DNA of 64,000 nt from Paraburkholderia xenovorans LB400 (GCF_000013645.1 NC_007952.1:992001-1056000), one strand, 5' to 3'; counted from the stretch's first letter, positions 25,291 to 34,345 are shown. Notes: generated by a model from the letters alone, not told the origin. Made by a program: numbers and translations.

Positions 25291-26451
25291 TCAGAAAAGA
25301 TGCCGGATGGCAAGCCGGACGACGCCCTGGTGATTGACCGAGGACGGCGACAGGAAGTTGAGCGCGGCCACCGCTGGCGTGCCGTTTGAATTGACACCCG
25401 AGGCCTTCTGATACGAAGCGACCAGGTAGAAGTCGGTGCGTTTGGAGACGATGTAGTCGGCCCCGATCGACACCTGGTTGTATTTCGCGCCGACATCGCC
25501 GTTCACCGAGGCACGCCGGGTGTAGTTATAGGCGGCAGTCGTCGAAAATGCCGGGGTGAACTGATAGCCTATTTCCGCTTCGTAATCATTGAGTGCCGCG
25601 GTGCCTCGCAGACGGGCCCCTGCGCCCGCGTTGCCCGGATCGGCACCCAGTTGCAGAAAACGGCTGTTTGAATAGGTGCCGCCGAAATACAGCTTGCCGA
25701 TCGTATAAATGGCGCCCGCTGCGAGTATGTTGAGGCTGCGGGCCGAAGCATAAGCGTTATAAATCGGCGATGTAACCGCAGCGGGTGCATTGGCGCCGTT
25801 GTTGTAGGCGGACACGAACGGATCCTGCATATCGGTGTACGCGACTGCGGCCTGCAGGCCACCGCCCGTATAGCCGATGCCCGCACCCCAGCCCGAATTC
25901 TTGTTGAAATTGCCGCCCGTGCCGCCGAGGCTGTACAAACCGCCAACCGTGAAGCCGTGATAGCTGATGCTGTTGTAGCGGATCGAGTTGTTCACGCGGA
26001 AGGTATTGTTCAGATTGTCGACGTCGCCGGCATGAGCAATGAAGCCGCCGCCCCAGCGACTCGATGCCACGAGATTCGCGCCGACGAACTCATAGACGGT
26101 GGAGTACTGGCGTCCCACGGTCAACGTGCCGAACTGCTTCGAGTCGATGCCGACATACGCCGCGCGGCCGAACAGCAGGCCGTTCTGTCCGAGCTTGCCC
26201 GTGTCGATGTCGAAACCGTTCTCCAGCCGGAAGATCACCGACTGACCGGCGCCGAGGTCTTCGGTGCCTTTCAGGCCCCAGCGGCTGCCGTACCATTCGC
26301 CGCTGACCATGTTGAACTGGCGCCCGCCGTTGGCATTGCTGACGTAGTTGATACCGGTTTCGGCAATGCCGTATAGCGTCAGACTGTTTTGCGCGTGGGC
26401 CGCGCCGGCACATACAACCAGAACGAATGATGTCGCGCATTTCATGTTCAT
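25291..26451 (-). CDS. Gram-negative general porin (OmpC/Burkholderia type)
   Basis: The 386-residue outer-membrane porin begins with a signal peptide cleaved after GAAHA, leaving QNSLTLYGIAETG, the standard mature N terminus of Burkholderiaceae porins. It has alternating beta-strand sequence throughout, the loop-3-type segment RWGLKGTEDLG, repeated GVxYxxxxxGG hairpins, and the terminal Phe (RHLF) required for assembly by the BAM machinery. An AAGGAGA ribosome binding site sits eight bases before the ATG. It is divergent from the beta-hydroxyacid dehydrogenase gene at 26940, and probably provides outer-membrane entry for the substrate of this locus. Confidence 0.95.
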   Translation of the reverse strand: MNMKCATSFVLVVCAGAAHAQNSLTLYGIAETGINYVSNANGGRQFNMVSGEWYGSRWGLKGTEDLGAGQSVIFRLENGFDIDTGKLGQNGLLFGRAAYVGIDSKQFGTLTVGRQYSTVYEFVGANLVASSRWGGGFIAHAGDVDNLNNTFRVNNSIRYNSISYHGFTVGGLYSLGGTGGNFNKNSGWGAGIGYTGGGLQAAVAYTDMQDPFVSAYNNGANAPAAVTSPIYNAYASARSLNILAAGAIYTIGKLYFGGTYSNSRFLQLGADPGNAGAGARLRGTAALNDYEAEIGYQFTPAFSTTAAYNYTRRASVNGDVGAKYNQVSIGADYIVSKRTDFYLVASYQKASGVNSNGTPAVAALNFLSPSSVNHQGVVRLAIRHLF

Positions 26452-26939
26452 GAAATGGTCTCCTTAGTATTTGATCTTGACGAGCTACCGCGCCTTTTAA
26501 CCGCTCTTCGCATTACCGTACACCTTCGCCGAACGAAACTTTGTCTGCAACGACACGCGGCGAACCCGGCTTCCATATCGTGCTTCCGTAAGCGGGCTGT
26601 AGTCATGCTAGGCAGGCCGCATGAGCGGATCAAAGCGCGTTTTAGTCACAGCGAATGTGACGAAATCGCGAGGAGTGCGCAGCACCGATGCCGGCTCCAT
26701 CGCCGTAAGCCAATACGGACGGGGCTGTGCGTCAAGTGCGTGGAACGAATCCCGCGCGCGGAAACACGCCGGGCCTTAACCGCGTGTTATATCCGACCGC
26801 TGTTTTTGCATGCGACGAAAGTCACCGCGATCCCTAAGATTTCCATACGGATGGTCGCAAACCGGTTCGGCCGCACCGGCCACGGACGATGAGCGTCCAT
26901 ACGGATCTCGGAACAAACGCTTAACGGGAGCATGACGAC
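26452..26939. promoter_or_regulatory. Divergent control region between porin and beta-hydroxyacid dehydrogenase
   Basis: No gene is supported here. A dyad GTCACA (26645-26650), spacer GCGAA, TGTGAC (26656-26661) lies near the middle and shares AGTCACAGCGA with 22293-22303. Close to the right end a four-codon open frame ATGACGACGTGA (26932-26943) overlaps the GTG start of the next gene. Confidence 0.4.
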
Positions 26940-27848
26940 GTGAAAATCGGACTCATCGGATTGGGCAACATCGGACAGCATTTCGCCACCCGGCTTCTTG
27001 CCGCGGGTCATCCGCTGGTGGTGTACGACACGCGCGACGAAGCGATGCAGCGATTCGGCGCGCTGGGTGCCGAACTCGCGAAGGACACGGTCGATCTCGC
27101 GTCGCGCGCGGAGGTCGTGTTCCTCAGTCTGCCGCTTCCTTCCGTCGTCGAGGAGGTGGCTACGGGGCCGCACGGCGTGTCGCAAGGCAGCAGCGTGCGC
27201 ATCGTAGTCGACCTGTCCACCACGGGGCCCAGCGTATCGAATGTCATTGCGCGCAAACTCGCGGATCGCCATATCCAGTTTCTCGGTGCGCCGGTGAGCG
27301 GCGGCACGGTGGCCGCGGAGAAGGGAACGCTCACCGTGATGGCGGCCGGCCCGATGGAAGCGTTTGAAACGGTGGAACCGTGGCTTCGCGTGATCGGCAA
27401 GAACATCTTCTATCTGGGTAGCGGCGCCGGACTCGGGCAAACCATGAAGATCATCAACAACACGCTGTGTGCTGTCGGCATGGTGGCGAGTTGCGAGGCG
27501 CTCGTGTTCGGCGTGAAAGCGGGACTCGACTCGGCAATGATGCTGGACATTCTGAACGTATCCAGCGGGCGCTCGTTCGCGACCCTCGAAAAGATTCCGC
27601 AGTGCATCCTGCACCGTGATTTTCCGATGCGTTTCACGACCGAACTGATTCACAAGGACGTCAAGCTGTGCATCGAAGAGGCCGAGAAGCTCGGCGTGCC
27701 GATGATCGTCAGTCCGGCGGCGCGCGCGTTTCTGTCGTTCGCGATCACGCAGGGCGACGGCGGCAAGGACTATGCGCACACGATCGAGCATTTCGAAAAA
27801 TGGGCGCGCGTGCAGTTCGGATCGACGTCCGAAACATCCGGCGAATAA
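26940..27848 (+). CDS. NAD(P)-dependent beta-hydroxyacid dehydrogenase (3-hydroxyisobutyrate dehydrogenase family)
   Basis: The 302-residue protein has the family signature in order: GLGNIG at residues 7-12 (nucleotide binding), the substrate segment GAPVSGGTVAAE at 117-127 and the catalytic Lys170 in GQTMKIINN. Members oxidise 3-hydroxyisobutyrate, tartronate semialdehyde (in reverse) and similar beta-hydroxyacids. The start is GTG at 26940 with GGGAG nine bases upstream; the first residues MKIGLIGLGNIG fix it. It leads a plus-strand unit with the DUF1185 protein and a D-2-hydroxyacid dehydrogenase. Reduction of tartronate semialdehyde from glyoxylate metabolism is an attractive possibility here. 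Confidence 0.92.
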   Translation: MKIGLIGLGNIGQHFATRLLAAGHPLVVYDTRDEAMQRFGALGAELAKDTVDLASRAEVVFLSLPLPSVVEEVATGPHGVSQGSSVRIVVDLSTTGPSVSNVIARKLADRHIQFLGAPVSGGTVAAEKGTLTVMAAGPMEAFETVEPWLRVIGKNIFYLGSGAGLGQTMKIINNTLCAVGMVASCEALVFGVKAGLDSAMMLDILNVSSGRSFATLEKIPQCILHRDFPMRFTTELIHKDVKLCIEEAEKLGVPMIVSPAARAFLSFAITQGDGGKDYAHTIEHFEKWARVQFGSTSETSGE

Positions 27849-27901
27849 CGGCTGTCCGTTGCGTTCGCCGGCGTTTGCCACGTTTAACCGGAGAGGCTCC
27901 C

Positions 27902-28483
27902 ATGTCGTTGATCAAGATACGCAAGAAACTGCTCACCGTCGAAACCGTCTATCACGAGGGCGGGCCGCGCGCGGATGTGCCGCTGAAGCTCGGCGCTATC
28001 GCGTGCATTATCGACAACCCGTTTGCCGGACGTTATGTCGAAGACCTGAGTCCGCTTGTGCGCGACGCGCGCGAGATGGCCAATGAGATGGTGCCCGAAC
28101 TCGTCGAGGCGCTCGGCGGCAAGGACAGGATAGAGGCATACGGGAAGGGCGCGATCGTCGGTCTGAACGGCGAACTGGAGCATGGGGCGATCTGGCATGA
28201 AGCGGGCGGCTGGGCCATGCGCGCGGTATTGACCGAGGCCAGATCGATCGTGCCGGCGGCGAAGGTTGTCGCGTCGGCCGGCTTTCACCTGCAGATTCCG
28301 TTGCATCACATTCGCGCCGCGTACGTGCGCAGCCATTTCAATACGTTCGACATGGGCGTGGTGGACGCGCCGCGTCCGGACGAACTGCTGTACGCGCTGG
28401 TGATGGCGACCGGCAGCCGTATTCATGAACGTCTCGGCGGGCTGCGCGTCGAGCAGATATCGGTCAACGACGGACAGCGCTAA
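27902..28483 (+). CDS. Amino acid synthesis family protein (DUF1185)
   Basis: The 193-residue product fits the PF06684 family, annotated as amino acid synthesis without a defined reaction. Recognisable words are RKKLLTVETVYHEGGP at the N terminus, CIIDNPFAGRYVEDLSPL, EAYGKGAIVGLNGELEHGA and the C-terminal ALVMATGSRIHERLG. A GGAGAGG ribosome binding site precedes the ATG at 27902. Proteins of this family are regularly next to catabolic oxidoreductases in Burkholderiales and Rhodobacterales. It lies 53 bases after the beta-hydroxyacid dehydrogenase. I cannot assign a reaction. Confidence 0.9.
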   Translation: MSLIKIRKKLLTVETVYHEGGPRADVPLKLGAIACIIDNPFAGRYVEDLSPLVRDAREMANEMVPELVEALGGKDRIEAYGKGAIVGLNGELEHGAIWHEAGGWAMRAVLTEARSIVPAAKVVASAGFHLQIPLHHIRAAYVRSHFNTFDMGVVDAPRPDELLYALVMATGSRIHERLGGLRVEQISVNDGQR

Positions 28484-28574
28484 CCCGGTCAACCGTGCGC
28501 CGGACGGCACGCCGCAACCCTGACAGGACGGTCCGCGACGTGCCTCGCACTCAATCACTCTGGATACCAATAAC

Positions 28575-29558
28575 ATGGGCGACGCACCGACATCGCAGAA
28601 CTCCGGCAAACCCGTTGCGCTCGTGCTGGTGTTTATCACCGAGGCACATCGTGAACTGGTCGCGCAATCGTTCGATCTGATCTATGCGCCCAATGCCGCG
28701 CTGGGCGCGGACCGTTCGAACGGCGCGGCGCAGATCGCCGCGCATGGACCGGCAATCGAGGTGGTGCTGACGAACGGCACCAACGGCATTACCCCCGATG
28801 AACTCGACGCCATGCCCAACCTGAAGATTGTCTGCACGTTGGGCGTCGGCTATGAAAACGTGCCGCTCGACTATGCGCGGCAACGCGGCGTGGCGGTTTG
28901 CAATGCCGCCAACACCAACGACGACTGCGTCGCCGATCACGCGATGGCGATCCTGCTGGCGGCGGTGCGCGGCGTTCCGAAACTGAATCAGCAATGCCGC
29001 GAAGGTATCTGGCGCGACGATATCCCACGGCCGCCGCATGTCTCCGGAAGACGCATGGGCATCCTCGGCCTCGGCGCGATCGGCCGCAAGATCGCGCGCC
29101 GCGGGCTCGGCTTCGACCTGGAAATCGGCTATTTCAATCGCGCGCCGAGGCACGATGTGCCATACCGCTACTTTACCGACGTCGTTGCCCTCGCGGCATG
29201 GTGCGATTACCTGATGGTCACGGTTCCCGGCGGCACGCAGACGCAGCATATGGTGAATGCCGAGGTGCTCGATGCGTTGGGGCCGCAAGGCGTGCTCGTG
29301 AATGTCGCGCGCGGCGGGGTGGTCGATACGGTGGCGCTGGCGCAGTCGTTGCGCGAGGGGCGGGTGTACAACGCCGCGCTGGATGTCTACGAAGGCGAAC
29401 CCGAGCCGCCGCGAGTGCTGTTCGAATTCGACAACGTGGTGCTGACGCCGCATGTCGGCGGAATCTCGCCGCAGGCGATTCACGCTTCAGTCGTGCGCTT
29501 CATCGAGAATGCGAAGCTTCATCTTGCCGGCAAGCCGCTGCTCTCAAGGGTCAATTGA
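28575..29558 (+). CDS. D-2-hydroxyacid dehydrogenase (NAD(P)-dependent)
   Basis: The 327-residue protein is a D-isomer-specific 2-hydroxyacid dehydrogenase, similar in style to hydroxypyruvate/glyoxylate reductases. It has CTLGVGYENVPLDYA in the substrate domain, GLGAIG in the coenzyme domain, catalytic Arg in NVARGGVVD, the Glu in DVYEGEPEPP and catalytic His in TPHVGGIS. The substrate would be a short 2-ketoacid such as glyoxylate or hydroxypyruvate. Its last eight bases overlap the end of the convergent FAD-linked oxidase gene. Two enzymes that interconvert 2-hydroxy- and 2-keto acids are thus adjacent. Confidence 0.93.
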   Translation: MGDAPTSQNSGKPVALVLVFITEAHRELVAQSFDLIYAPNAALGADRSNGAAQIAAHGPAIEVVLTNGTNGITPDELDAMPNLKIVCTLGVGYENVPLDYARQRGVAVCNAANTNDDCVADHAMAILLAAVRGVPKLNQQCREGIWRDDIPRPPHVSGRRMGILGLGAIGRKIARRGLGFDLEIGYFNRAPRHDVPYRYFTDVVALAAWCDYLMVTVPGGTQTQHMVNAEVLDALGPQGVLVNVARGGVVDTVALAQSLREGRVYNAALDVYEGEPEPPRVLFEFDNVVLTPHVGGISPQAIHASVVRFIENAKLHLAGKPLLSRVN

Positions 29559-30948
29559 AGAGCAGCTTGCCGGGGTTGAACAGATTGTGCGGATCGAGCG
29601 CGTTCCTGACCGCTTGCATGGCCTGAAGGCTGGCGACGTCGAGCGCCCGGTGCAGCAGATCGTTTTTTCGGCTGCCAATGCCGTGCTCGGCCGAAATGCT
29701 GCCCTCGAGTCGCAGCACCTCGCTGTACACGAACTCGTCAATGCAGTCGCAAAGTGCATCCGGCATGGTATCCGGAATCAGCACGTTGGCGTGCAGGTTG
29801 CCGTCGCCGAGGTGTCCGAAGCCGGCCCACGCGCAGCGCAGCGTCATGCTCGAAAGATAGCCTTCGAGATGCGCGACGAATTCGCTCATATTGCCGGCGG
29901 GCAGGGAGACGTCGTGTTTCAACGAGCGGCACCGTGCTTCGGCCAGTGGGAGACGTTCGCGCAGGGCCCAGAATGCGTCGCGCTCGGCAAGGTTCGACGC
30001 GAGTGCGGCGTCCGCGGCGAAGCCCGACGTGATGGCCTGATCGAGCGCACTGGCGAGTATGTCGTCCAGCAGACCGGGCGGCGTGGATCCCGATAGCTCG
30101 ACGAGGCACAGACACGATTCGTCGAAGCCGGGCGGTATTCTCGTGTCCAGGAACTGCTTCGATACATTGGAGAGCGAACCGTTCGACATCCATTCGACAC
30201 CACTCAGAAAGTCCGCACAGTGAGCGCGCAATATGCCGAGCACTTGCAGTGCATGGTCGATGTCCGCGCATTTGACCAGCGCGGTCGCGTAAGCAAAGGG
30301 GCGCGGGAACAGACGGAGCGCCGCGCCGGTGATGATGCCGAGTGTGCCCTCGCTACCGATCAGCAGATCGCGCAGGCTGTAGCCGGTATTGTTTTTGCGC
30401 ACGCATTTGAGGTCGCCGATAAGGCGGCCTTGCGCGTCGACGGCTTCGATGCCAACGCATAGTTCGCGCATATTGCCATAGCGCAGCACCGCGTTGCCGC
30501 CCGCATTGGTGGCGAGATTGCCGCCGATCGTGCAACTGCCTTGCGCGGCGAGGCTGAGTGGAAAGAGACGGTCATGACTTTGCGCCGCATCCTGCACGTT
30601 CTGCAGGATGCAGCCGGCGTCGACCGTGATGAAGTTGCCGAGCAGGTCGACGCCGCGAATGCGATTCAGGCGGCGTGTGCATAGCACGAGTTGCCTGCCG
30701 GTCGAATCCGGGGTCGCTCCGCCAGCGAGGCCGGTATTGCCGCCTTGTGGAACGATGGAAATTTGATGTCGCCTCGCGATGCGTATCGTCTCGCCTACGT
30801 CTTCGACTCGCGATGGACACACCACGGCGAGTGATCGGCCATGCAGGTGGCCACGCCAGTCGACGTCGTACAGTGCGCGGTCTTCGTCGCGCACGAGGGC
30901 GGCGCGGCCGAGCGCGTTTTCGAGTTCTTGCAGACAGTCGGTCGACAT
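29551..30948 (-). CDS. FAD-binding oxidoreductase (D-lactate/D-2-hydroxyglutarate dehydrogenase type)
   Basis: The 465-residue flavoprotein belongs to the VAO/GlcD family. It has the FAD-binding PQGGNTGLAGGATPD and LATNAGGNAVLRYG segments, LLIGSEGTLGIIT, and the C-terminal catalytic motifs GHLGDGNLHANVL and SISAEHGIG. Such enzymes oxidise D-lactate, glycolate or D-2-hydroxyglutarate and pass electrons to quinone or an acceptor protein. GAGG lies seven bases before the start. It overlaps the convergent dehydrogenase by eight bases and is divergent from a LysR gene at 31040 (91-base gap), its likely regulator. Confidence 0.93.
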   Translation of the reverse strand: MSTDCLQELENALGRAALVRDEDRALYDVDWRGHLHGRSLAVVCPSRVEDVGETIRIARRHQISIVPQGGNTGLAGGATPDSTGRQLVLCTRRLNRIRGVDLLGNFITVDAGCILQNVQDAAQSHDRLFPLSLAAQGSCTIGGNLATNAGGNAVLRYGNMRELCVGIEAVDAQGRLIGDLKCVRKNNTGYSLRDLLIGSEGTLGIITGAALRLFPRPFAYATALVKCADIDHALQVLGILRAHCADFLSGVEWMSNGSLSNVSKQFLDTRIPPGFDESCLCLVELSGSTPPGLLDDILASALDQAITSGFAADAALASNLAERDAFWALRERLPLAEARCRSLKHDVSLPAGNMSEFVAHLEGYLSSMTLRCAWAGFGHLGDGNLHANVLIPDTMPDALCDCIDEFVYSEVLRLEGSISAEHGIGSRKNDLLHRALDVASLQAMQAVRNALDPHNLFNPGKLLFN

Positions 30949-31039
30949 TGGCTACCTCGCGCTGAGTTGTTCGGCCACTGTATCGGCTAACGCGGCGCGC
31001 GATAAATCGCAAATTCCGGCGCCTTGATAAGGGAACGAG

Positions 31040-32044
31040 ATGAATGACGGAAGCACGGTCTCGCGCCGCGCGACACTGAAGCAGTTGAGGGCGTTCTGTG
31101 AAGTTGCCGAGCGTGGTGGATTCAACGCTGCCGCGCAAGCGCTGCATGCAACGCAGCCGGCGGTCAGCGGCTATATCCGACAGTTGGAGCGCTCGTTAGG
31201 GGTCGTGTTGATCGAGCGCACCACGCGCAGTGTCGCGCTGACGCCGGCAGGTCGCGAGCTCTTGCCGCGACTGCGCAGCGCGCTCGCCGACATGGACGCG
31301 GTGTTGATCGAGGTCAGCGCGCTCGCGCGCGAGCCATGCGCTCACGTAGCCATCGCGGCCGCCGGGTCGGTCGTCACGCTTCTGCTTGCGCCTGTCGTTG
31401 CGGCGCTGCGTGAGAGCCATCCGCAGCTGACGCTGCGCGTCATCGAGACAAACGGGCAACATGTCCGGCGTCTCGTGCAAAGCGGTGACGTTTCGTTTGG
31501 CGTGACGACACTCGACGGATGCGAACCCGAGCTCGATGCGCGCCCGCTGTTGTCGGACCGGTTCGGCGCGCTCATGGCGAAGCATCATCCGCTTGCAAAC
31601 GGTGAGCCGGCGTTGAGCTGGTCCATGCTCGCGGGAGAAACGCTGGTCGAGCTCACGGAGGAGAACTGCCTGCGCCGACTCTTCGATGACTCCGTCGCGT
31701 TGCGTGCAAGCGCCGGTTCCCGCGTTGAAGTCTCGACCGTTCACGCGGCGGTGGCGCTCGCCGCGCAGGGCGGAAGCATTGCGGTACTGCCGGCGCTGTG
31801 CGCGTATGCGTTTGCGACGCCATCCACTGTCTTTCGCCCGGTGGATGGTCCGGAAATCTGGCGCTGTGTCGGTGTCGTGCGCCGGCGTGGCGCCGTGATA
31901 TCCGTGCTGGAAGAGCAGATTGTGCGCAGCCTGGGTGGCGAGGCCGCAGCCCTTGCATTTAGCGCTGCTACGCGTTCAGGCACGCACGGCGACGCGCTCC
32001 ATCTGCGTCTGGCCGACATGGCCTGCATGTCACCTCGCGCGTGA
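31040..32044 (+). CDS. LysR-family transcriptional regulator (CbbR/CysB-like body)
   Basis: The 334-residue protein has the LysR DNA-binding domain (LKQLRAFCEVAERGGFNAAA, ATQPAVSGYIRQLERSLG, about residues 13-50) followed by an effector domain (LTLRVIETNGQHVRRLVQSGDVSFGVTT). GGGAACGAG precedes the ATG. It is divergent from the FAD-linked oxidase and upstream of the metallo-beta-lactamase-fold gene, so it may control either side. The C terminus (about residues 310-334) is non-conserved. Confidence 0.9.
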   Translation: MNDGSTVSRRATLKQLRAFCEVAERGGFNAAAQALHATQPAVSGYIRQLERSLGVVLIERTTRSVALTPAGRELLPRLRSALADMDAVLIEVSALAREPCAHVAIAAAGSVVTLLLAPVVAALRESHPQLTLRVIETNGQHVRRLVQSGDVSFGVTTLDGCEPELDARPLLSDRFGALMAKHHPLANGEPALSWSMLAGETLVELTEENCLRRLFDDSVALRASAGSRVEVSTVHAAVALAAQGGSIAVLPALCAYAFATPSTVFRPVDGPEIWRCVGVVRRRGAVISVLEEQIVRSLGGEAAALAFSAATRSGTHGDALHLRLADMACMSPRA

Positions 32045-32117
32045 CATAAACGAACTTGTGGGCCTCGCGGTGTGGTGAATATGATGGTGCATGCTTGCCC
32101 ACCATCCCTGACGAATA

Positions 32118-32993
32118 GTGAGTGCGATGTTCCACTGCGACGAACTGAAGATCCATCGTATTGTCGACTATCAGGGGCCGATGGTCGCGGCAACAACGAT
32201 GTTTCCCGATCTCACTGAAGACGTGCTCGCCGTGAATCGTTCGTGGCTCCAGGGAATCGGCGCGCTCTCGCCGGATGACCGCATCGTGCTGTGTTTCCAG
32301 TCGTATCTGATCCAGACACCGGACCATGTCGTACTCGTGGATACCTGTATCGGCAACGACAAGGAACGGCAGACGCGGCCGCATTGGCATCACAGGCGGG
32401 ATGAAACCTATCTTCGCGCGCTGGCCCGCATCGGCATTACGCCCGCGGATGTGGACTTCGTGTTGTGCACCCATCTGCATGTCGATCATGTGGGCTGGAA
32501 TACGCGCCTCGAGAATGGACGCTGGGTGCCGACGTTTCCCAACGCGCGCTATCTGTTCTCGGCGAAGGAGATGGCCTTCTGGTCCGCGCAGAATCGGGAA
32601 CAGCCCGTACCGCATCTGATCGACAGTGTGCTGCCTGTGATCGAGGCCGGGCGTGCGGAGCTGGTGCGCAATACGCATGAATGTAGCGAATATGTCCGCC
32701 TCGTTCCCACGCCGGGGCATACGGTCGATCACGTCAGCATCGCACTCGGACGGAACCGTGATTCGGCAGTGGTCACGGGTGATCTGATTCATTCGCCGCT
32801 GCAGTTGAGGCATCCGCAACTGTCGATGCTTCGCGATTTCGATCCGCTCGTCGCGACCGCAACCCGCCGACGCTTTCTCGAACGCTACGCTGAAACGGAG
32901 ACCCTGTGCTGCACGGCGCATTTCCCCACGCCGTCGGTCGGCCGGATTCTGCGCGTCCCTGAAAGCGACGCGTTCGAGATGGTTGCGGCTTGA
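32118..32993 (+). CDS. MBL-fold metallo-hydrolase (lactonase-like)
   Basis: The 288-291-residue protein has the metallo-beta-lactamase zinc motif THLHVDHVGWN (HxHxDH), a further His in PTPGHTVDHVS, Asp in VVTGDLIHS and a C-terminal AHFPTPSVG His. The order and spacing resemble the quorum-quenching lactonase/AttM-like and related hydrolases, which cleave lactones or esters. The start is GTG at 32118 or, three codons later, ATG at 32127; neither has a clear ribosome binding site. GTGACATAAA lies about 70 bases upstream. Its stop codon overlaps the start of Bug copy 5 (TTGA), indicating translational coupling of enzyme and receptor. Confidence 0.9.
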   Translation: MSAMFHCDELKIHRIVDYQGPMVAATTMFPDLTEDVLAVNRSWLQGIGALSPDDRIVLCFQSYLIQTPDHVVLVDTCIGNDKERQTRPHWHHRRDETYLRALARIGITPADVDFVLCTHLHVDHVGWNTRLENGRWVPTFPNARYLFSAKEMAFWSAQNREQPVPHLIDSVLPVIEAGRAELVRNTHECSEYVRLVPTPGHTVDHVSIALGRNRDSAVVTGDLIHSPLQLRHPQLSMLRDFDPLVATATRRRFLERYAETETLCCTAHFPTPSVGRILRVPESDAFEMVAA

Positions 32994-33985
32994 GTTCCGC
33001 CCGAACCGGCACGGAACACCTGCGCTGGCGTGCGATGCTGGCGGCCTGCACCGTCGTGCTTGGCGTGTTCACGCAGACTGACGCGCGGGCGGAGTGGCCG
33101 GAAGGAGCCATCCGGCTGGTGATTGCTTTCCCGGGAGGATCGAGCGAAGCACAGGCACGCATTCTTGCCAAAGCACTGAATACCTATCTTGGCCAGCCGA
33201 TCATTGTTCAGGCGCAACCGGGCGCGGGCGGCAATATCGCCTCGGCCTACGTTGCGAGAGCGCGGCCTGACGGCTATACGATTCTGCTCGGCTCCAACAC
33301 CTTTTTCGAAACCAATCCGCTCGTCTATAAGGACATCGGCTATCAGGTGGCCGACCTCAAGCCGGTGAGCATGCTGTCCGAACAGACTTATGTGCTCGCC
33401 GTTCGACCGGGTCTCGGGCTGCGGACAGTCCGTGAACTGGTTGATTTCGCCACGCGCAATCCGGGGAAGCTGACCAATGCGACGGCGGGTATCGGCAGTC
33501 CGGTTGCGCTTGCCAAGCTGGAGTTCGAGCAGAAGACAGGCGTGCGCTTCACCGACATTCCGTACAAGGGCGGAGGCGAAGACACGATGGCGGTTCTGGG
33601 CGGATTCGCCGACCTCGAATTCAGCGGCGTAACCGATGTTGCCGGCAACATCGAGGCCGGTACCTTGCTGGCACTGGGCGTGACGAGCCGTCAGCGGGCG
33701 CCCCGTTTGCCCAACGTGCCGAGTCTGGAAGAAGCGGGGCTCAACGGATATCAGTTCACGACCTGGAATTGCATCTTCGTGCCCGCTGCGACACCGGCGC
33801 CGATCGTCGCCCGTTTGCATGCCGCACTCGTTAAATCCATTGAAACGCCGGAGGTGAGAGCCGAATTCGAGCAGTTGGGATTTGCCGCCGTCAGTAGTAC
33901 GGGAGATGCTGCCGCCCGCAGGCTGGCTTCCGAAGCACAGACCTGGAGTGCGCTCTTCCGTTCGCGTGGCATTGTCGCAAAGTAG
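32990..33985 (+). CDS. Bug/TctC-type substrate-binding protein, copy 5
   Basis: The 331-residue receptor has the Bug body WPEGAIRLVIAFPGGSSEAQAR, PGAGGNIASAYVAR and DIPYKGGGEDTM. I prefer the TTG start at 32990, overlapping the TGA of the upstream hydrolase, because it supplies a positively charged n-region before the hydrophobic core MLAACTVVLGVFTQ; starting at the ATG at 33035 leaves a signal without charges. Unlike the other copies there is no twin-arginine pattern, so export is probably by Sec. Its close coupling to an MBL-fold hydrolase suggests a ligand related to that enzyme, perhaps a lactone or its acid. Confidence 0.9.
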   Translation: MSSARTGTEHLRWRAMLAACTVVLGVFTQTDARAEWPEGAIRLVIAFPGGSSEAQARILAKALNTYLGQPIIVQAQPGAGGNIASAYVARARPDGYTILLGSNTFFETNPLVYKDIGYQVADLKPVSMLSEQTYVLAVRPGLGLRTVRELVDFATRNPGKLTNATAGIGSPVALAKLEFEQKTGVRFTDIPYKGGGEDTMAVLGGFADLEFSGVTDVAGNIEAGTLLALGVTSRQRAPRLPNVPSLEEAGLNGYQFTTWNCIFVPAATPAPIVARLHAALVKSIETPEVRAEFEQLGFAAVSSTGDAAARRLASEAQTWSALFRSRGIVAK

Positions 33986-34051
33986 AAGTAGCCGATAAGA
34001 AATTCTCTCGACGGATCAAACACGGTCCGTCTTACATCTGGAGACGCCACC

Positions 34052-34345
34052 ATGATCCGCCTGTTTTCCGCACGGGTATCCGCCGTTGCTGCCTTGATAT
34101 CGGTCGCATTCGTGTTTTCGCCGCTGGCTGATGCACAGGGTACGGACACGAGTGCATCTTCGCCAAAGCAGGTTCGAAAAGCACAGCGAAAAGCCGCGCG
34201 CGCGAACCGGACCGCGGAACTCAAACAACTCGAGAGCAATGGCTATAAGCCGGGTAAGGACCAGGCCGACTATCCGCAGGATATTCAGAACGCCGAGCGC
34301 AAGTCCGGGCCGACGGCACATCCGGCGCCGGCGTCGGGACAGTGA
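34052..34345 (+). CDS. DUF4148 domain-containing secreted protein
   Basis: The 97-residue protein has a signal peptide cleaved after ADA and a charged mature part with KQVRKAQRKAARANRTAELKQLESNGYKPG, the hallmark of DUF4148, a small periplasmic family common in Burkholderiaceae. Function is unknown. A CTGGAG ribosome binding site lies near the ATG. It follows Bug copy 5 by 66 bases but is probably independent. It converges on the MscS-type gene. Confidence 0.9.
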   Translation: MIRLFSARVSAVAALISVAFVFSPLADAQGTDTSASSPKQVRKAQRKAARANRTAELKQLESNGYKPGKDQADYPQDIQNAERKSGPTAHPAPASGQ

